64,000 bases of DNA from Rhodococcus rhodnii NBRC 100604 (GTDB lineage: Bacteria > Actinomycetota > Actinomycetes > Mycobacteriales > Mycobacteriaceae), in the NCBI RefSeq assembly GCF_001894925.1, contig NZ_BCXD01000015.1, positions 58,715 to 122,714 of the forward strand, read 5' to 3'. Each line of letters opens with the position of its first letter. Positions within the stretch are counted from its first letter, which is position 1. Both the position numbers and the translations under genes were made by a program. Below the pieces are notes generated by a model that worked only from the letters and a program-made list of their open reading frames with translations, did no database searches and was not told the origin of the DNA. Shown here piece by piece: positions 36,218 to 45,166 of this stretch.

Positions 36218-37159
36218 GTGAGAATCGGAGTCGCGACACCGATCGTGACGGCACACCCCGCGACCAGCCGGCCCTGGGAGACCACAGCAGGGCCCGACGA
36301 CCTGCGTCGCATCGCACGTGCCGCCGACGACCTCGGCTACGACCATCTCGGCTGCAGCGAGCACGTCGCCGTGCCGGTCGCCGCGGGAACCGAGCGCGGC
36401 ACCGTGTACTTCGATCCGGTCGCGACGCTCTCCCACCTCGCGGCCACGACGACGCGAATCCGCCTCGCGACGCTCGTCGTCGTCCTCGGCTACCACCACC
36501 CGCTCGAGATCGCGAAGCGCTACGGCACGCTCGACGTCCTGAGCGGAGGCCGCGTCGTCCTCGGCGTCGGCGTCGGCAGTCTGCGCGAGGAGTTCGATCT
36601 GCTCGGCGCGGAGTTCGCGGGTCGCGGCGACCGCGCCGACGACGCCCTGCGCGCCCTGCACGCGTCGTTCGGGACACCCCGTCCCCGCTACGACGGCACG
36701 CACTACAGCTTCGCGGACATGGAGGTCCGGCCGCACTCCGCCGGCGCCGTCCCGATCTGGGTCGGTGGCCGCACCCTCCGATCCCTGCGTCGTGCAGTCG
36801 ATCTCGGCAACGGCTGGGTCCCTTTCGCGCTGTCCGCCGACGAGACGTCGACGCTCCTCGCGAAGGTCGAGACTCCCCCTGACTTCGAGGTCGTCCTGTC
36901 GTGCACCGTCGACCCCGTCCGCGAACCGGACCGCACGCGCACCGCACTCGACCGCCTGCGCGACACCGGCGCGACCGTCGCCAAGACCTCCGTGATCGCC
37001 GACGACCCCGCTGGATTCGTCGACGCCCTCGTCGCGCTGCGCGAGCTGGCCGAACCGATGGGCATCGCCTTCGCCCCCGCCGGCGGCGAGGTGCCCCCGG
37101 CCTCACGAACGACGGCCTCACGAGCATCGGACCCACGAACAGAGGGAGCACCCGCATGA
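36218..37159 (+). CDS. LLM-class (F420-type) oxidoreductase C
   Basis: 313-residue luciferase-like oxidoreductase, third of its kind in the window. Key stretches are LGYDHLGCSEHVAVPV near residue 42, TTRIRLATLVVVLGYHHPLE, and LSGGRVVLGVGVGSLREEFD. GTG start at 36218. Its stop overlaps the next gene (ATGA), giving a small operon with the SnoaL-fold protein and the MFS transporter. Substrate unknown; steroid context. Confidence 0.85.
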   Translation: MRIGVATPIVTAHPATSRPWETTAGPDDLRRIARAADDLGYDHLGCSEHVAVPVAAGTERGTVYFDPVATLSHLAATTTRIRLATLVVVLGYHHPLEIAKRYGTLDVLSGGRVVLGVGVGSLREEFDLLGAEFAGRGDRADDALRALHASFGTPRPRYDGTHYSFADMEVRPHSAGAVPIWVGGRTLRSLRRAVDLGNGWVPFALSADETSTLLAKVETPPDFEVVLSCTVDPVREPDRTRTALDRLRDTGATVAKTSVIADDPAGFVDALVALRELAEPMGIAFAPAGGEVPPASRTTASRASDPRTEGAPA

Positions 37160-37689
37160 CGGCTTCATCGGCCTCGCCCGCCGCATCGCAAACCGACCCC
37201 ACCGAGCGACTGAACGACCTCGAGCGACGCCTCGCCGACGTCGAACGACAGCTGGGCACCGTCGAGGACACGCTCGCGATCACCCGCCTGATGACGGCCT
37301 ACGGACCCGCCGTCGATGCGGGCTGCGAGGAGGCCGTCGCCGATCTGTGGACCGAGGACGGGGTGTACGACATCGACACCGGTATCCTTCGCGGGCACGA
37401 CGAGATCGCCGCGATGGTCCGGTCCCAGGGGCACCGGAACTGGATCGACGGTGGCTGCGGTCACGTTCTCGAACCCGGGCACATCCGGATCGACGGCGAC
37501 ACCGCCGTCGCGACCTGCAAGTCTCAGCTGATCGCGTACGACGGTGAGGCGTTCCGCGTGCAGCGAGTCACCGCGAGCCGGTGGGAGATGGTCAAACGCG
37601 ACGGGCAGTGGAAGGTGACGAGGCGTGTCGGACGGATCCTCGACGGACGGGCGGACGCACGCGAGCTCCTCGCGACCGGCGTCGGCTGA
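37156..37689 (+). CDS. SnoaL/NTF2-like protein with N-terminal coiled coil
   Basis: 177-residue protein. Residues about 15-40 (ERLNDLERRLADVERQLGTV) look like a short coiled coil. A SnoaL_4-type NTF2 fold follows (ITRLMTAYGPAVDAGCEEAV, then LWTEDGVYDI). The C-terminus has RVTASRWEMVKRDGQWKVTRR. Members often serve as dehydratases, isomerases or small subunits. ATG overlaps the LLM stop; 1 bp separates it from the MFS gene. Confidence 0.82.
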   Translation: MTASSASPAASQTDPTERLNDLERRLADVERQLGTVEDTLAITRLMTAYGPAVDAGCEEAVADLWTEDGVYDIDTGILRGHDEIAAMVRSQGHRNWIDGGCGHVLEPGHIRIDGDTAVATCKSQLIAYDGEAFRVQRVTASRWEMVKRDGQWKVTRRVGRILDGRADARELLATGVG

Positions 37690-37690
37690 C

Positions 37691-39127
37691 ATGAGCGCCG
37701 CGCGCCCCGAGCGACGCATCGTGCCGATCCTCGCGTTCGCGGGCATCGTCGCGGCGCTCATGCAGACCCTCATCGTTCCGCTCGTCCCGGCACTTCCGAC
37801 ACTGCTGGACACCTCGCCGTCGACGGCGTCGTGGGCGGTCACCGCGACGCTGCTCGCGGGGGCGGTGACGACGCCGATCGCGGGCCGCGTCGGCGACATG
37901 ATCGGCAAGAAACCCGTCGTGATCGCATGTCTGACGTCGCTCACGATCGGCTCGGTGGTGTGCGCGCTCGCGACGAGTGCGGCTCCGTTCGTGGTCGGCA
38001 GGGCCCTGCAGGGAGCCGGGATCGGCACCATCGCGCTCGGCATCAGCATCATGCGCGACCGCCTGCCCGCCGAACGCGTCGGTTCGGCGATCGCCGTCAT
38101 GAGCGCGACACTCGGCGTCGGCGGCGCGGTGGGCACGCCCGTCGCCGCCCTCGTCGCCGAACGCGCGCACTGGCACGTCGTCTTCTGGGGTGCCGCGGCA
38201 TTCGGCGTGGTCGCGATCGTCGCCACGACGTTCGGCATCGCCGCCGACACCGTGCGCGCCCCTGCCCGGTTCGACGTCGTCGGCGCCGTCGGGCTCGCGG
38301 TCGGCCTGGTCTCGGTGCTGCTCGTCATCACGAAGATCGGCGAGTGGGGCGCCACGTCGCCGACGATCGTCGGCGCCGCTGTCACCGCCGCCGTCGTCTT
38401 CGCGCTGTGGGGGCGCCATCAGTGGCGCCGGCGCGACCCCGTCGTCGATCTCCGGCTGTGCGCGAGCCGTCCGGTGCTGTTCACCAACCTCGCGTCGATC
38501 GCGGTCGGGTTCACGCTGTTCGGGATGTCGCTCATCCCGATGCAGGTCCTCATGGCCCCGCGCACCACCGGCTACGGGCTCGAGCTCACGATGCTCGAGG
38601 CCGGCCTCGTGATGGGCCCGGCGGGCCTCGTGATGTTCGCGTTCTCCCCCGTCTCCGCCGCGTGCACACGGCGCTTCGGGCCGCGCGCGACGCTCGGCCT
38701 CGGCGCGGTCGTCCTCGGCATCGGGTACGCCGTGATGTTCGCGATGAACCTGGGCGTCGCTGCGATCCTCGTCTCGACGATGGTGATCGGTGCGGGGATC
38801 GGGATCGCCTTCGGTGCCATGCCCGCGCTCATCATGGCGGCGGTTCCCGTCTCCGAGACCGCGGCCGCGATGGGGCTCAACTCGCTCATGCGCTCGATCG
38901 GGACGTCGACGTCGGCGGCCGTGATCTCGGCGATCCTCGCCGGCATGACGATGGACGCGGCGGGCGGACAGCTTCCGTCGTCCGCGGCGTTCGCGGTCGC
39001 GATCGGTGTGTCGATCGCTGCGGCCGTCGTGACCCTCCTGCTGGTCGCGTGCATTCCGAAGCGAGCGGTCGTCGCGACACCGTCTCTCCCCCCGCTACCG
39101 GTCAGTGAGACCGCGAATCGCGGCTGA
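37691..39127 (+). CDS. MFS transporter, possible steroid or drug exporter/importer
   Basis: 478-residue membrane protein with about 14 hydrophobic segments, starting MSAARPERRIVPILAFAGIV. The loop 2-3 signature GRVGDMIGKKPVV and RALQGAGIGTIALG (motif C-like region) mark the DHA2-type major facilitator family. Being in line with the LLM and SnoaL genes suggests it moves a steroid-like substrate or expels toxic intermediates. Direction of transport cannot be told. Confidence 0.85.
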   Translation: MSAARPERRIVPILAFAGIVAALMQTLIVPLVPALPTLLDTSPSTASWAVTATLLAGAVTTPIAGRVGDMIGKKPVVIACLTSLTIGSVVCALATSAAPFVVGRALQGAGIGTIALGISIMRDRLPAERVGSAIAVMSATLGVGGAVGTPVAALVAERAHWHVVFWGAAAFGVVAIVATTFGIAADTVRAPARFDVVGAVGLAVGLVSVLLVITKIGEWGATSPTIVGAAVTAAVVFALWGRHQWRRRDPVVDLRLCASRPVLFTNLASIAVGFTLFGMSLIPMQVLMAPRTTGYGLELTMLEAGLVMGPAGLVMFAFSPVSAACTRRFGPRATLGLGAVVLGIGYAVMFAMNLGVAAILVSTMVIGAGIGIAFGAMPALIMAAVPVSETAAAMGLNSLMRSIGTSTSAAVISAILAGMTMDAAGGQLPSSAAFAVAIGVSIAAAVVTLLLVACIPKRAVVATPSLPPLPVSETANRG

Positions 39128-39211
39128 TCGGCCGTCGGCGTTCACTGGCGATACGTCATTCGGCGGCAGCACTTCTCGCGCCGCCGTTCGTATCACGGAG
39201 GAGGAGCCACG

Positions 39212-40147
39212 GTGGGTTCGCACGACAGCGAGAAGACCGCGACGCTCGACGGCAGAGCCGCGGTGGTGACCGGGGCGGGCGCCGGACTCGGCAGGGCGGA
39301 AGCCCTCGCACTCGCCGAGGCCGGGGCGGCGGTCGTCGTCAACGACATGGGCAGCGCGGCACACGATGTCGTGGACGAGATCGTCGGCGCCGGGGGCCGT
39401 GCCGTCGCCGTCACCGGCGACGTGTCCGACTGGGAACTGGCGGCGAGCCTCGTCGACACCGCCGTCCGGGAGTTCGGGAGCCTCGACGTCCTCGTCAACA
39501 ACGCCGGCATCCTCCGGGACCGGATGCTGTTCAACCTCAGCGAATCCGACTGGGACGATGTGATCCGCGTGCACCTCAAGGGACACGCCGCGACGTCGCG
39601 CGCGGCGGCCGTGCACTGGCGGGCTGCCAGCAAGAGTGCGGGCGGGCCGATCTTCGGCAGGGTCGTCAACACCTCGTCCGAGGCGTTCCTCTTCGGGTCG
39701 GCGGGACAGCCGAACTACTCCGCGGCGAAGGCCGGGATCACGGCGCTCACGCTCTCGACGGCACAGGGACTCGCGCGCTACGGCGTGCGCGCCAACGCGA
39801 TCTGCCCGCGTGCGCGGACGGCGATGACCACCGAGGCCTTCGGAACGGACGCCCCGGGCGAGGGTCTCGATCCGCTCGCACCGGAACGCGTCGCGAGCCT
39901 CGTCCGGCACCTCGCGTCGCCCGCCTCGGACGAGATCACGGGACAGGTGTTCGTCGTCTACGGCACGATGATCGCCCTGATGCAGGCTCCACAGGTCGAA
40001 AAACGCTGGGATGCCGCGGGTTCCGAGTTCACCGCGAGCGAGATCGACAGCGCGCTCAGCGGATACTTCGCGGGCCGGGGACCGTACGAGACGTACTCGG
40101 CGTACTCGGTCGCCGAACTCGAGAAGGGCGCACTCGACATCGAGTGA
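39212..40147 (+). CDS. 17-beta-HSD4-type SDR dehydrogenase
   Basis: 311-residue short-chain dehydrogenase starting with a GTG behind GGAGGAGGAG. TGAGAGLGRAEALALAEAGA and VVVNDMG match the hydroxyacyl-CoA dehydrogenase part of multifunctional enzyme 2 (Hsd4A type). NNAGILRDRMLFNLSESDWD and the catalytic NYSAAK follow. The C-terminal extension GYFAGRGPYETYSAYSVAEL is not common SDR sequence. In side-chain beta-oxidation it would oxidise the beta-hydroxyacyl-CoA made by the MaoC hydratases. Confidence 0.85.
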   Translation: MGSHDSEKTATLDGRAAVVTGAGAGLGRAEALALAEAGAAVVVNDMGSAAHDVVDEIVGAGGRAVAVTGDVSDWELAASLVDTAVREFGSLDVLVNNAGILRDRMLFNLSESDWDDVIRVHLKGHAATSRAAAVHWRAASKSAGGPIFGRVVNTSSEAFLFGSAGQPNYSAAKAGITALTLSTAQGLARYGVRANAICPRARTAMTTEAFGTDAPGEGLDPLAPERVASLVRHLASPASDEITGQVFVVYGTMIALMQAPQVEKRWDAAGSEFTASEIDSALSGYFAGRGPYETYSAYSVAELEKGALDIE

Positions 40148-40200
40148 CGACCGGCCCCGCCGGGCCGGGCCCCAGCTACACCATGACCTATCGTCGGGGC

Positions 40201-41226
40201 ATGACGCAGACCACAGCAGCCGATCCGCAGATCCCCGCGACGCACTCGGCCTGGGTCGCGCGGCAGCACGACGACGCCGTCGACCTCGCGATCGAGTCCG
40301 TGACCACCCCCACCGCCGGTGACGGCGACCTGCTCGTGCGCGTCGAGTGGTCGGGCGTGAACTACAAGGACGCTCTCGCCGTGACGCCTCGCGGCGGAGT
40401 GGTGCGGGAGTACCCGATCGTTCCCGGTATCGATCTCGCGGGCGTCGTCGTGGCCAGCGGCGACCCCTCGATTCCGCCGGGCACCTCCGTGCTCGCGCAC
40501 GGCTACGACATCGGGACGGGCCGCGACGGCGGGTACGCCGAGTACGCCCTCGTGTCCGCGGCGCACGCCGTCGTGCTGGACGGGCTCTCGACGCACGACG
40601 CCGCGGCGATCGGCACAGCCGGCTTCACCGCCGCCGAGAGCGTCGACGCGCTCGTGCGCCACGGGGTGGCGACCTCCGACGGCCCGGTGCTGGTCACCGG
40701 CGCCAGCGGCGGCGTGGGATCGGTCGCGGTGAACCTGCTCGCCACGCTCGGCTACGAGGTCGTCGCGTCGACCGGGAAGACCGGCGCCCATGCACTGCTC
40801 CGCGACCTGGGCGCAGCCGAGATCGTCGGCCGGTTCGACGACGACGCACCCAAGCCGCTCGGCAAGGCGCGCTGGGCGGGAGTCGTCGACGGCGTCGGCG
40901 GCGCGACGCTCGCGGAGGCACTGAGCACCGTCCGTTACGGCGGCGCCGTCGCGGCGAGCGGTCTCACCGGTGGAGTGAAGATCCCGACGACGGTGATGCC
41001 CTTCATCCTTCGGGGTGTCGCGCTGCTCGGCATCGACTCCGTGCAACTTCCCATCGCACCGCGACGCGAGCTGTGGCGGCGGCTCGACGCGGAACTGCGG
41101 CCCAGCGGGCTCATGGCGCTCGTCACCGACGTCGATGCCACGGAGATCGCCGCCGTGCTCGACGAGATCCGCGGCGGTGGGCGCACCGGCCGCACCGCGG
41201 TGCGGATCGCGGGGGGCTTCGGCTGA
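40201..41226 (+). CDS. AcuI/YhdH-type acrylyl-CoA reductase (MDR family)
   Basis: 341-residue medium-chain reductase without catalytic zinc. The N-terminal domain has VEWSGVNYKDALAVTPRGGV, typical of YhdH/AcuI. PGIDLAGVV and the Rossmann motif VTGASGGVGSVAVNLLA follow. It reduces small enoyl-CoA compounds such as acrylyl-CoA with NADPH and could protect propionyl-CoA-generating catabolism. ATG 40201 is chosen; an upstream in-frame ATG at 40144 overlaps the SDR stop. Confidence 0.83.
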   Translation: MTQTTAADPQIPATHSAWVARQHDDAVDLAIESVTTPTAGDGDLLVRVEWSGVNYKDALAVTPRGGVVREYPIVPGIDLAGVVVASGDPSIPPGTSVLAHGYDIGTGRDGGYAEYALVSAAHAVVLDGLSTHDAAAIGTAGFTAAESVDALVRHGVATSDGPVLVTGASGGVGSVAVNLLATLGYEVVASTGKTGAHALLRDLGAAEIVGRFDDDAPKPLGKARWAGVVDGVGGATLAEALSTVRYGGAVAASGLTGGVKIPTTVMPFILRGVALLGIDSVQLPIAPRRELWRRLDAELRPSGLMALVTDVDATEIAAVLDEIRGGGRTGRTAVRIAGGFG

Positions 41227-41285
41227 GCACGCCGAATCGGCGCGAACCGGCCCCGGACGCCGGGCGGGGGCGGTTGACTGGGGAG

Positions 41286-41633
41286 ATGACCGAACCGCAG
41301 GGAATCGATCCGACGGCGCCGCCGTCGGGAACCGGGTGCGCCGAGTGTCTCGCCGCGGACGGATGGTGGCTGCACCTGCGCCGATGCGCGCAGTGCGGCC
41401 ACGTCGGCTGCTGCGACAATTCGCCGCAGCAGCACGGCACCAAGCACGCGCGTGCCACCGGGCATCCGTTCATCGCGAGCTTCGAGCCGGGCGAGGAGTG
41501 GTTCTACAGCTACGACGACGGCAACTTCTACGAAGGCCCGGCGCTCGCGCCGCCGACGTCCCATCCCGAGGACCAACCGGTGCCCGGGCCTGCCGGGTCG
41601 GTACCACAGAACTGGCAGCAGCTTCTCAACTGA
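41286..41633 (+). CDS. UBP-type zinc-finger protein
   Basis: 115-residue protein with a ubiquitin-hydrolase-type zinc finger: TGCAECLA, LRRCAQCGHVGCCDNS, HGTKHARATGHPFIASFEPG. The Cys/His set for two or three zinc ions is complete. Bacterial members are stand-alone and often sit near redox or transport genes; function unknown. It precedes the baeRF-like gene by 117 bp. Confidence 0.88.
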   Translation: MTEPQGIDPTAPPSGTGCAECLAADGWWLHLRRCAQCGHVGCCDNSPQQHGTKHARATGHPFIASFEPGEEWFYSYDDGNFYEGPALAPPTSHPEDQPVPGPAGSVPQNWQQLLN

Positions 41634-41750
41634 CGCGGAGGTCACTTCGCCCCACACGCCGGAAGCGTCCGGGTACGGTCGATGGTGACAGCGGCGGAGG
41701 CCGTCGGCGCGGCCTCCCCGGCCAACGTCGATGCTCAGGAGGCCCCTGCA

Positions 41751-43472
41751 ATGGCGCACAACGACGTCCCCGGAACTCGCGAGATCCTCTCTCTCGCAGA
41801 AATAGTCGGCCCGACCTGCGTGTCGATCTACGTCCCGACGGAGTACGGGATCGCGAACGACTCGGAGATCAACCACACCGCATTCGGCACTCACGTCAAG
41901 GCTGCGCTGGAGCAGATCACCGACGACACCGAGCGCGAGCTGTTCGCCGAGCAGTTCGACGCGCTTCTCGAGGACGAGGAGTTCTGGCGCTACCAGTCGC
42001 GCACGCTCGCGGTCTTCGCCACCGCCGAACGCCTGCGCGTGTTCCGGCTCCCGAATCGCCTGCCGGAGCACACCTTCGTGGGCGACCGCTACTACATCAA
42101 GCCCGTGCTGCGCGCCATCACCTTCCCGCAGTCGGCGTACGTTCTCGCGCTCGCCGAGGGTTCGGTGCGCGTCGTCGAGGTCTCGGCGGACAGCCCCGCG
42201 GAGACGATCCACGTACCCGGAATGCCCAAGGACGTCGACTCGTACGTCGCCGTCGATTCGCCGAACGACCGCTCGCCGCGGCGACGGCTCCAGGGCGAGG
42301 AGGGGCGCAAGGTCCGCATCCGCCAGTTCGCGCGTGCGGTGGACCGTTCGCTGCGTTCGGTTCTCGGCTACCGCGGCACTCCGCTGATCCTCGCGGCGAC
42401 CGAACCGACTGCAGGCATCTACCGTTCGGTCACGGGCTACGAGGGGCTGCTCTCGGAGGGCATCGACGGTAGCCCCGAAGGCCTTTCGGACGAAGACCTC
42501 GCGGCCCGGTCGCGCACGATCCTCGACGGCCACTACCGCACTCTCGTCGCCGAGTACGCCGAACTGTTCGACACGCGTACCTCGCAGGGCCGTACCCAGG
42601 TCGAGATGTCCGATCTCGGCCGGTCCGCGACGTGGGGCCAGATCGACACGCTGTTCGTCGACATCGACTCCGTCGTCGCCGGCACCGTCGACGACGAGGA
42701 CGGCACCGTCACCCTCTCCGACGAGAACGATCCCGTGGCGTACGGCGTCGTCGACGAGATCGCCCGACGCACGCTGCTGTCGAGCGGCCGCGTCGTCGCA
42801 CTGCGTCAGCCCGAGATCCCGGGTGGCGGCCCCGCGTCGGCGATCCTGCGCTACGCCCCGTGGCCCACGGATCGTGACCCGGGGTCAGGCCCGCGTTCGT
42901 TGCCCGATTCCGGCGACGAACGCGGCCTGACCGGCGTGCTGGAGATCGTCGCTCACGACACTCACGAGTCGCACCCCGAGCGTGACCGGCGGATCCCACG
43001 AGGTGTCGACGACGCGATCGAGATCGTCCCCGCTCAGCGTCCGCAGGTACGCGACGGTGCGCGAATGCACCGCGTCGTGATAGCCCAGCAGCAGATCCGG
43101 CGCGACGTCCACCTGCCCCACGTCGTACGACGAGTGCCCGAATCCGATGTCGGACAACGGGAACGGCAGCGAGAATCGATCGGCCCAGCCGTCCGTGACC
43201 CAGATCTGGTCGTCGCCCGCGGCGTCGGCGACGTGATCGTCCTGCACGCGGGTGAGATGCCAGGTCAGCCACGCGATCGTGTTCGCGTCCGGATCGACGT
43301 GATACGTCAGGGCGTCGCGGGGCAGCCCGTCGAGGGTCGCGTGCACCGTCTGCGCGACGCGGTCGAAAGCATCTTCCAGCAGCTGGAGCTGATCCACAGC
43401 CGTCCTCCGTTCGTCGGGGCAGTTCCCCTCACTGTGCCCCGGAGGGCTCCCCCGGCGTGCTCGTTCCGATGA
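41751..43472 (+). CDS. baeRF-like (release-factor-fold) protein with an abnormal C-terminal extension
   Basis: Protein starting MAHNDVPGTREILSLAEIVG at ATG 41751 behind AGGAGG. It resembles bacterial archaeo-eukaryotic release-factor-family proteins (VSIYVPTEYG, LQGEEGRKVRIRQFARAVDR, LILAATEPTAGIYRSV). The conserved part ends near residue 368 with AILRYAP. The frame then continues about 200 residues through the antisense of the DinB gene, giving a basic, low-complexity tail. A TGA lies in another frame at 42875, so a one- or two-base indel near 42860-42875, or a lost stop, is suspected. Likely real CDS: 41751 to about 42877. Possible ribosome-associated role. Confidence 0.72.
   Translation: MAHNDVPGTREILSLAEIVGPTCVSIYVPTEYGIANDSEINHTAFGTHVKAALEQITDDTERELFAEQFDALLEDEEFWRYQSRTLAVFATAERLRVFRLPNRLPEHTFVGDRYYIKPVLRAITFPQSAYVLALAEGSVRVVEVSADSPAETIHVPGMPKDVDSYVAVDSPNDRSPRRRLQGEEGRKVRIRQFARAVDRSLRSVLGYRGTPLILAATEPTAGIYRSVTGYEGLLSEGIDGSPEGLSDEDLAARSRTILDGHYRTLVAEYAELFDTRTSQGRTQVEMSDLGRSATWGQIDTLFVDIDSVVAGTVDDEDGTVTLSDENDPVAYGVVDEIARRTLLSSGRVVALRQPEIPGGGPASAILRYAPWPTDRDPGSGPRSLPDSGDERGLTGVLEIVAHDTHESHPERDRRIPRGVDDAIEIVPAQRPQVRDGARMHRVVIAQQQIRRDVHLPHVVRRVPESDVGQRERQRESIGPAVRDPDLVVARGVGDVIVLHAGEMPGQPRDRVRVRIDVIRQGVAGQPVEGRVHRLRDAVESIFQQLELIHSRPPFVGAVPLTVPRRAPPACSFR
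42885..43397 (-). CDS. DinB-family / mycothiol-dependent transferase-like protein
   Basis: 170-residue four-helix-bundle protein starting (GTG 43397, GGAGGA site) with DQLQLLEDAFDRVAQTVHA. It has AWLTWHLTRVQDDHVADA, supplying two metal-binding His, and RLVSVVSDDLQHAGQAAFVAG with a third. Such proteins transfer thiols such as mycothiol. It is convergent with the baeRF-like gene and buried under that gene's read-through tail. Confidence 0.87.
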   Translation of the reverse strand: MDQLQLLEDAFDRVAQTVHATLDGLPRDALTYHVDPDANTIAWLTWHLTRVQDDHVADAAGDDQIWVTDGWADRFSLPFPLSDIGFGHSSYDVGQVDVAPDLLLGYHDAVHSRTVAYLRTLSGDDLDRVVDTSWDPPVTLGVRLVSVVSDDLQHAGQAAFVAGIGQRTRA

Positions 43473-43950
43473 GATCTGCGCCCGATGCACTCAGGTCGGC
43501 GACGACGCGGCGGATCGGCTCCGGGATCGACACGGGCTTGCGGTTCTCGCGATCGACGTAGACGTGGACGAAACGGCCCGTCGCCGCGAGAACACGCTCG
43601 CCGTCGTCACCGACACGGAAGATGGCCGGGCTGTAGACGATCGAGCGCGTCCCGAGCCGCTCGACGCCGATCCCCACCTCGAGCGCATCGGGAAAGCTCA
43701 GCTCACGGCGGAACACGCACGCCGTCTCGGCGACGATGCCGATCGCGTCGAGTTCGCGGATGTCGACGCCGCTCGCGGCCATGAGCCAGGCGTTGATCGC
43801 CGTGTCGAAGTACGAGTAGTACGCGACGTTGTTGACGTGGCCGTAGTGGTCGTTGTCCGACCAGCGCGTCGGCACCGGCCACAGCACGGCGAAGTCGTCG
43901 GGCACGGGCAGCGGAGGCGTAACGGATTCAGCGGGCACGACACTCGACAC
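43429..43950 (-). CDS. 4HBT-type acyl-CoA thioesterase
   Basis: 173-residue hotdog thioesterase. TRWSDNDHYGHVNNVAYYSYF is the classic 4-hydroxybenzoyl-CoA thioesterase motif (given in part: RWSDNDHYGHVNN) with the active-site Asp. FRRELSFPDALEVGIGVERLG and the C-terminal GRFVHVYVDRENRKPVSIP follow. It lies 31 bp upstream of DinB on the same strand. Substrate unknown. Confidence 0.88.
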   Translation of the reverse strand: MSSVVPAESVTPPLPVPDDFAVLWPVPTRWSDNDHYGHVNNVAYYSYFDTAINAWLMAASGVDIRELDAIGIVAETACVFRRELSFPDALEVGIGVERLGTRSIVYSPAIFRVGDDGERVLAATGRFVHVYVDRENRKPVSIPEPIRRVVADLSASGADLIGTSTPGEPSGAQ

Positions 43951-44013
43951 TAGGACACCCGACCAGCCGTGGGTAGAGTCGGCGCAGCGCCACCGACAAG
44001 GGAGCAGTCACCG

Positions 44014-45120
44014 ATGAAGATCACCGGAGCGATCCTCGAAGACGTCGGTCGCGAGCGCCCGTTCGCGCAGACGCGGCCCATCACCGTCGCCGAACTCGAC
44101 CTCGGCGAACCCGGCCCCACCGAACTGCGCGTGCGCATCGAGGCGGCCGGAGTGTGCCACTCCGACCTCAGCGTCGTCGACGGCAACCGCGTGCGCCCCA
44201 CGCCGATGCTGCTCGGTCACGAGGCCGCGGGAATCGTCGAGGCAGTGGGCAGCGATGTGACCGACGTTGCCGTGGGCACGCGCGTCGTGATGTCGTTCCT
44301 GCCGCGCTGCGAGGACTGCGCGGCGTGTGCAGAAGACGGCCGGCTGCCCTGTACGCCGGGGACAGCGGCGAACAACTCGGGTGAGTTGCTCCACGGCTCG
44401 CACCACCTGTCTCGCGACGGCGAACCCGTGCATCACCACCTCGGCGTGTCCGGCTTCGCGACGCACGCAGTCGTCGATCGCGCGTCCGCCGTCCCCGTCG
44501 GCGACGACGTCCCGGCCGAGGTCGCGGCCGTCCTCGGGTGTGCCGTACTCACCGGCGGCGGCGCCGTGCTCAACGTCGCGAAGCCCGCTCCGTCCGACAC
44601 CGTGATGGTCGTCGGGCTCGGCGGTGTCGGGATGGCGGCGATCCTCACCGCTGTCGCCGTCGGCGTCGAGCGGGTGATCGCCGTCGACACGATTCCCGAC
44701 AAGCTCGACCTCGCACGCGAACTCGGCGCCACCGAGACGCACACGCCGGAGGAGGTCGCCGAGCGAGGAATCAAGGCGCGCTACGTGATCGAGTGCGCCG
44801 GCCACGCGCGCGCCTTCGAATCCGCCTTCGCCGCAACCGCTCCCGGCGGAACGACGATCACGGTCGGACTTCCCGCTCCGGACGCTCGCGCGTCGATCTC
44901 GCCGCTGACCGTCACCGCCGAGGCCCGCACCGTCGTCGGCAGCTACCTCGGCTCCGCCGTCCCGGCGCGCGACATCCCGCGCTACGCGCAGATGTGGCGG
45001 GACGGACGGCTCCCCGTCGACAAGCTGATCTCGTCACGCATCCGGCTGTCGGAGATCAACGAGGCGATGGACCGACTCGCCGACGGACTGGCCGTGCGTC
45101 AGGTGATCGTCTTCGACTGA
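44014..45120 (+). CDS. Zinc-dependent alcohol dehydrogenase (MDR)
   Basis: 368-residue class III-like zinc alcohol dehydrogenase. Catalytic zinc ligands are AGVCHSDLS (Cys), LLGHEAAGIVE (His) and the later CAV. The structural zinc loop CEDCAACAEDGRLPC holds four Cys. The Rossmann motif is GLGGVGMAA. ATG 44014 follows AAGGGAG. It may be NAD-dependent on a long-chain or mycothiol-linked alcohol. Neighbours give no further clue. Confidence 0.88.
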   Translation: MKITGAILEDVGRERPFAQTRPITVAELDLGEPGPTELRVRIEAAGVCHSDLSVVDGNRVRPTPMLLGHEAAGIVEAVGSDVTDVAVGTRVVMSFLPRCEDCAACAEDGRLPCTPGTAANNSGELLHGSHHLSRDGEPVHHHLGVSGFATHAVVDRASAVPVGDDVPAEVAAVLGCAVLTGGGAVLNVAKPAPSDTVMVVGLGGVGMAAILTAVAVGVERVIAVDTIPDKLDLARELGATETHTPEEVAERGIKARYVIECAGHARAFESAFAATAPGGTTITVGLPAPDARASISPLTVTAEARTVVGSYLGSAVPARDIPRYAQMWRDGRLPVDKLISSRIRLSEINEAMDRLADGLAVRQVIVFD

Positions 45121-45166
45121 TACCTCCCGGGTTGCGCGGCGAGCAGGCCGCGCACACGCTGGACCG

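Noticed and set aside
42873..42888. TGACCCGGGGTCA palindrome as a terminator after the baeRF-like gene
   Set aside because: Only 6-bp arms with a single central base, too tight to form a hairpin; noted only because it contains the out-of-frame TGA.
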